Assembly (NCBI RefSeq): GCF_036850765.1 | Contig: NC_089490.1 | Span: 108,569,074-108,633,073 of the forward strand | Length of the DNA stretch: 64,000 nt | From: Saccopteryx bilineata | Lineage: Eukaryota; Chordata; Mammalia; Chiroptera; Emballonuridae | Direction: 5' to 3' | In this document: in pieces, positions 59,779-64,000 of the stretch | Position numbering within the stretch: the first letter of the stretch is position 1 | Layout: every line of letters begins with the position of its first letter | Program-made: the position numbers and the translations under genes | Notes under the pieces: generated by a model | What the model was told of the DNA's origin: nothing | Seen by the model: the letters and a program-made list of their open reading frames with translations, nothing else | Database searches by the model: none

Positions 59779-60370
59779 AAAGACCTCTGGCTCTGCCACT
59801 CTGTCCGGTAACACAGGTGGGCACCCACTTCCGGGGTGCTTGTAGGAAACTCTCATTCACTATCTGCGTGCGCAGACCAGGATATCCGGCCAGCAGTCTC
59901 ACGCTCTGAGTGAAACCCCCAACCGCATGGAAAAGTTGCAGCGTTGGAATTGAGTCTCGCTCCGTCCCGTGCGCGGCTTTTGCAAAGCTCTGGGGTGGCC
60001 CGAGATTCCGCTTTGGCCCACACAAAGGCCCCTGACTCTGCCCCTCTGTGCTATAACACGGGCGCGCACTGCCAAGGCACTCGGAGGAATCACTCACTAT
60101 CTGCGTGCGCAGACCAGGATATGAGGCCTGCCGCGTTTCCCTCTGAGTGAAACCCCCAGCAGTACGGAAAATTTCCACCGTTGGAATTAGTTCTTGCTCC
60201 CTCCCGTGCGCGGCTTTCCCAGGGCGCTAGGGCTGCCCAGAGATTCTGCTTTTGGCCCACAGAAAGGCCTCTGACTCTGCCTCTCTGTGGGGTAACACGG
60301 GCACCCACTTCCGGGGCTTAGGAAGAAATCTCTCGCCCACTAACTACGCACCGACCAGGAGATCGGGTAA
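59779..60370. repeat. Tandem about 240-bp monomers in L1-B 5'UTR
   Basis: The phrase AAAGRCCYCTGRCTCTGC recurs at 59779, 60024 and 60263 (spacings 245 and 239). Each is followed by TAACACRGGYG and GCGCACTGCC or ACCCACTTCC, then CTATCTGCGTGCGCAGACCA in the first two (diverged in the third), and GAGTGAAACCCCCARC. There are two complete units and part of a third. Confidence 0.85.
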
Positions 60371-60786
60371 AATGGCTGCCCTGCTTGTCTTTCTTTGTTT
60401 GGGTTTGGCACGAGTGTTAGCTTGTATTGCCCGGGTTGCCACAGGATCAGTTTTTCCTCGGCTTGGATCTCTGTGCCACAGCCTGGTTCGGCCGTTTGTG
60501 CCGCGGCCTGGATCTATTCACCCCCTTTGCCCGCCTCAGTTTCTATATTCACAGTTATCAGAGAAAGCCGCCCTGTTTAGGTTAGTGAGGAAGGTGGAGC
60601 ATTTCTTACTCCCTATTTCCTTTGGGGTTTGGTTATATATTTAGCCAATTTTTCACTCGACCATACCTTTGAGTTTATTGCTAAGCATCTGGAGGCTCCA
60701 AGTATAGGTTTTTCTGTTTCTGGTTGAAGATCTTGTTGAGTTTGGGGGGAGATTTATCGGTATCGCTTCCTACCCCACCATTACTC

Positions 60787-60794
60787 TGACGTCA
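60787..60794. promoter_or_regulatory. CREB/ATF palindrome at the first bases of L1-B
   Basis: TGACGTCA is a perfect cAMP-response element lying 6 to 13 bases inside the 5' end defined by the target-site duplication (minus sense GGAGATGACGTCAGAGTAAT). Its position mirrors that of YY1 in L1-A. Function is inferred. Confidence 0.55.
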
Positions 60795-60815
60795 TCTCCT
60801 ATTTATTCATTTTTT

Positions 60816-60817
60816 AG

Positions 60818-60862
<45 letters not shown>

Positions 60863-60984
60863 GGGGGAGGAGCAGGAAGCATCAACTCCCACATGTGTCT
60901 TGACCAGACAAATGCAGGGTTTCAAACTGGCAATCTCAGTGTTCCAGGTTGACGCTTTTTCCACTGAGCCACCAGAGGTCAGGC
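60816..60984 (-). mobile_element. Short tRNA-derived SINE split by L1-B
   Basis: The head is at 60984 (complement of GAGCCACCAGAGGTCAGGC), followed by a long GA dinucleotide run at 60820-60860. Its A/T tail continues at 52975-52987 on the far side of L1-B, so this SINE predates that L1. Confidence 0.85.
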
Positions 60985-61089
60985 CATACACACTTTTAAT
61001 AGGTATCAATTTCTTCTCTCTGTCTCATTGCCAACAATGCATATCTGCTCTCTCCCTTACTCTTTCTCCACACACGCACTTGGATTTCT

Positions 61090-64000
61090 TTTATTTTTAT
61101 TAGTTTTAATTTGTTGTGTTTATATAGTTACAAGTGTACCCTCGAATATATCTCCCTCCCCCTTGTTCTCCTTGATATCCTCTTTGCCTCCTCCCTCACC
61201 ACCTTCCCCCCTTTTCTCCATAATTTACTCTCCTGCCCTCTTTCTCTGTTTTATGTTTATATACTTTCACTAATGTCTTTTCTTTCTTTGATCCCCTCCT
61301 CTCTTCCCCTTTCCCTCTGAACTCTTATATCCCTTCTCTGCCTCTCTTCATTCCTCAGTTCTCATTGTTCATCGGATTCCTTATATGAGTGAAGTCATAT
61401 GATATTTTTCTTTCTATGCCTGGCCTATTTCTCTTAGCATAATAAACTCCAGGTCCATCCATGTTGCTGCAAAGGGTAAGATTTCCTTCTTTTTCATGGC
61501 TGCATAGTATTCCATTATGTATATGTACCACTGCTTTTTGATCCACTTGTCCACTGATGGACACTTGGGCTCTTTTCAGATCTTGGGGATTGTAAACAAT
61601 GCTGCAATAAACATGGGGGTGCATATCTTCTTTTGAATTGGTGATTTGTTATTCTTAGGGTATATACCTAGAAGTAGCATAGCTGGGTTAAAAGGCAGTT
61701 CTATTATTCATTTTTTAAAGGAATCTACATATTGTTTTCCACAGTGGCTGCACCAATTTGCATTCCCACCAGCAATGCAGGAGGGTTTGCTTTTCTCCAC
61801 ATCCTCGCCAGCACTTATTTTGTGTTGTATTGTTAATCAGTGCCATTCTGACAGATGTGAGGTGGTATCTCATTGTGGTTCTAATTTGCATTTTTCTAAT
61901 GATTAGTGCTGTTGAACATTTTTTCATATGCCTATTGGCCATCTGTATGGACTCTTTAGAGAAGTGTCTATTCAGTTATTTTGTCCAATTTTTGATTGGA
62001 TTGTTTACTTTCTTGGTATAGAGTTTTACAAGTTCTTTGCAGATTTTGGTTATTAACCTTTTATTGGACATGTTAGCGAATATGTTCTCCCATTGTGTGG
62101 GCTGTCTTTTTATTTTGTTCATGTTGTCTTTTGCTGTGCAAAAGCTTTTTAGTTTCATATAGTCCCATTTGTTCATTCTGTCCTTTATTTCATTTGCCCA
62201 TGGAGTTAAATCAGAAAATATATTGCTCCGAGAGATGTCGGAGAGCTTACTGCCTATGTTTTCTTCAAGATTATCATGGTTTCACAACTTACACTCAAGT
62301 CTTTTATCCATTTTGAATTATTTTTTGAGTGATGCAAGTTGGTGGTCTAGTTTCAGTTTTTTGCATGTATTTGTCCAATTTTTCCAGCACCATTTGTTAA
62401 AGAGACTGTCTTTACTCCATTGTATGCTCTTACCTCCTTTGTTGAATATCAGTTGACCAGAAAGATGTGATTTTATTTCTAGGTTTTCTGTTCTGTTCCA
62501 TTGATCTGTATGCCTGTTCTTATGCAATACCAAGCTGTTTTGAGTACAATGGACTTGTAGTATAACTTGATATCGGGAAAGTGTAATACCAGCCACTTTA
62601 TTCTTCTTTTTCAAGATTGCTGAGGCTATTTGTGTTCTTTTTTGGTTCCATATAAATTTTTGGAATATTTTATATTTTTGAAGTATGACATTGGTAATTT
62701 AATAAGAATTGCATTGAATTTGTATATTGCTTTTGGGTAGTATAGACATTTTAATAATATTTATTCATCCAATCCATGAACATGGTATGTGGCTTCCACT
62801 TATTTGTATGTTTCTTGATTTCTTTTATCAATGTTTTATAGTTTTTTGAGAACAATTCTTTAACCTACTTGGTTAAATTTACTCCTAGATACTTTATTTT
62901 TTTATTGTAATAGTGAAGGGGATTGTTTCCTTAATTTCTCTTTCTTACATTTCATTGTTGGTATATATAAATGCCAGTGATTTCTGAATATTGATTTTAT
63001 AACCTACCACCTTGCTGAATTCATTTATCAGTTCCAGTAGTTTTTGACTGAGACTAGGATTTTCTATGTACAGTATCAAGTCATCAGCAAATGATAGTTT
63101 TACTTCTTCTTTTCCAATTTGGATGCCCTTTATTTCTTCTTGTCTGATTGCAGTAGTTAGGACTTCCAGGACTATGTTGAATAAGAGTGGTAAAAGGGGG
63201 CACCCCTGCCTTGTTTCTGTTCTTAAAAAGATTGTTTTTAATATTTGCCTATTGAGTATGATGTTGGCTGTGGGCTTGTGTTAGATGGCCTTTATTATGT
63301 TGAGGTATGTTCCCTGTATTCCCATTTTGCTGAGAGTTTTGAACATAAATGGGTGCTGGACTTCATCAAATGCTTTTTCTGCATCTATTGATATTATCAT
63401 GTGGTTTTTCTCCTTCGTTTTGTTTATGTGATAAATCGCATTGATTGATTTGTGAATATTGTAACAGCCTTACCTCCCTAGAATAAATCCCACTTGATCA
63501 TTATGTATGATTTTTTTCATATATTGCTAGATCCAATTAGCTAATATTTTGTTGAGAAATTTAGCATCTAAGTTCATCATGGATATTGGCCTATAGTTGT
63601 TTTTTTATAGTGTCTTTACCTGGTTTGGAATAAGGATTATGTTCATTTCATAAAAGGAGTTTGGAAGTTTTCCCTCCTCTTGAATTTTTTGAAATAGCTT
63701 GAGAAGGATAGGAGTTAGTTCTTCTTTGAATATTTGGTAAAATTCAACTGTGAAGCCATCAGGCCCAGGACTTTTGTTTGTTCAAAGTTTTTTGATAACT
63801 ATTTCAATCTCTTTTGGTGTAACTGGTCTGTTTAGGTTTTTTGATTCTTCCATATTGATTTTTGAATGATTATATTTTTCAATAAATTTATCCATTTCAT
63901 TGAGGTTGTCCCATTTTTAGGCATACAGTTCTTCATAATATTCTCTTACAATCCTTTGTATTTATGCTGTGTCAGTTGTTACTTCTCTTCTCTCATTTCT
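61090..64000 (-). mobile_element. Decayed L1, runs off the right edge
   Basis: Minus-strand L1 3'UTR begins near 61090 and ORF2 sequence follows in fragments: [20 protein letters not shown] at 61942, [35 protein letters not shown] and later HQ/GCPL regions near 63200. There are several frameshifts. The wording is closer to L1-A than to L1-B (for example the LSDISRSN stretch). The 5' part is outside the window. Confidence 0.88.

Larger units (their letters stand above)
53004..60799 (-). mobile_element. Full-length L1 of a second lineage (L1-B), decayed ORFs
   Basis: This 7,796-base minus-strand L1 has a perfect 16-base duplication TATTTATTCATTTTTT at 52988-53003 and 60800-60815. It is inserted in the A/T-rich tail of a short SINE whose other half is at 60816-60984. 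It differs from L1-A in having a 5'UTR of about 2.4 kb with about 240-bp tandem monomers, an inter-ORF gap of about 300 bases and different ORF1 wording. ORF1 and ORF2 both contain stops and frameshifts. Confidence 0.95.
58390..60799 (-). promoter_or_regulatory. L1-B long 5'UTR / internal promoter
   Basis: This region covers about 2.4 kb upstream of ORF1 in transcript sense. It contains A-rich and GA-rich (plus strand) tracts at 58440-59230, then a GC-rich CpG-bearing zone at 59400-60620 with tandem monomers. No protein family is recognised; hits to open frames here are spurious. Confidence 0.7.

Noticed and set aside
60252..60644. 130-codon frame in GC-rich DNA resembling a CpG-island gene
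   Set aside because: It lies within the L1-B 5'UTR on the strand opposite the element; no domain is recognisable and the flanking monomers explain the composition.
1..64000. CRISPR arrays, bacterial operons, riboswitches
   Set aside because: The window is vertebrate nuclear DNA; short regular repeats are microsatellites and no such systems are expected or seen.

Overview
This window is mammalian genomic DNA, almost certainly from a bat. The dispersed SINEs are tRNA-headed families of the bat type (heads reading CTGGCCGGTTGGCTCAG, TGACCAGGCGGTGG or CCTGACCTGTGGTGGCGCAG), and they sit beside young L1s and hAT-type DNA transposons. I cannot fix the bat family or species from the sequence. Coding DNA is a small fraction of the window; the rest is introns, intergenic DNA and repeats.

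The locus is the myeloid C-type lectin receptor cluster of the natural killer gene complex. Three genes are readable exon by exon, all with GT-AG introns and matching codon phases. The last four exons of CLEC1A lie on + (1341-7170; its 5' exons are off the left edge). A complete six-exon CLEC9A lies on - (13138-33824, 240 codons). A complete six-exon CLEC1B (CLEC-2) lies on - (37901-42090, 228 codons). All encode type II membrane proteins with a stalk and one C-terminal C-type-lectin-like domain split over three exons. CLEC9A and CLEC1B both keep a cytoplasmic hemITAM tyrosine (YTSL and YITL). CLEC12B, which as I recall lies between CLEC9A and CLEC1B in human, was not found, and CLEC1B is oriented opposite to what the human arrangement predicts.

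Repeats by region: 1-8 kb holds CLEC1A exons with SINEs and a 605-bp terminal-inverted-repeat element. 8-13 kb is intergenic. 13-34 kb is CLEC9A, whose 11.8-kb intron 2 carries an RPL23A retropseudogene, a full-length L1 (21794-27741; ORF1 open, ORF2 broken by only two nonsense codons) and an hAT element. 34-42 kb holds CLEC1B and ancient MIR/MER5/MaLR remnants. 42-53 kb has no gene I can recognise but carries a chimeric retroposon with target-site duplications (48828-49913). 53-60.8 kb is a second, unrelated-looking full-length L1 (53004-60799) with about 240-bp tandem monomers in its long 5'UTR and a perfect TGACGTCA palindrome near its first base. 61-64 kb is a decayed L1 running off the right edge.

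The three lectin genes are separate receptors: CLEC9A for dead-cell recognition on dendritic cells, CLEC1B for platelet podoplanin signalling, and CLEC1A as a pattern receptor. They share ancestry and exon structure but do not form one pathway.
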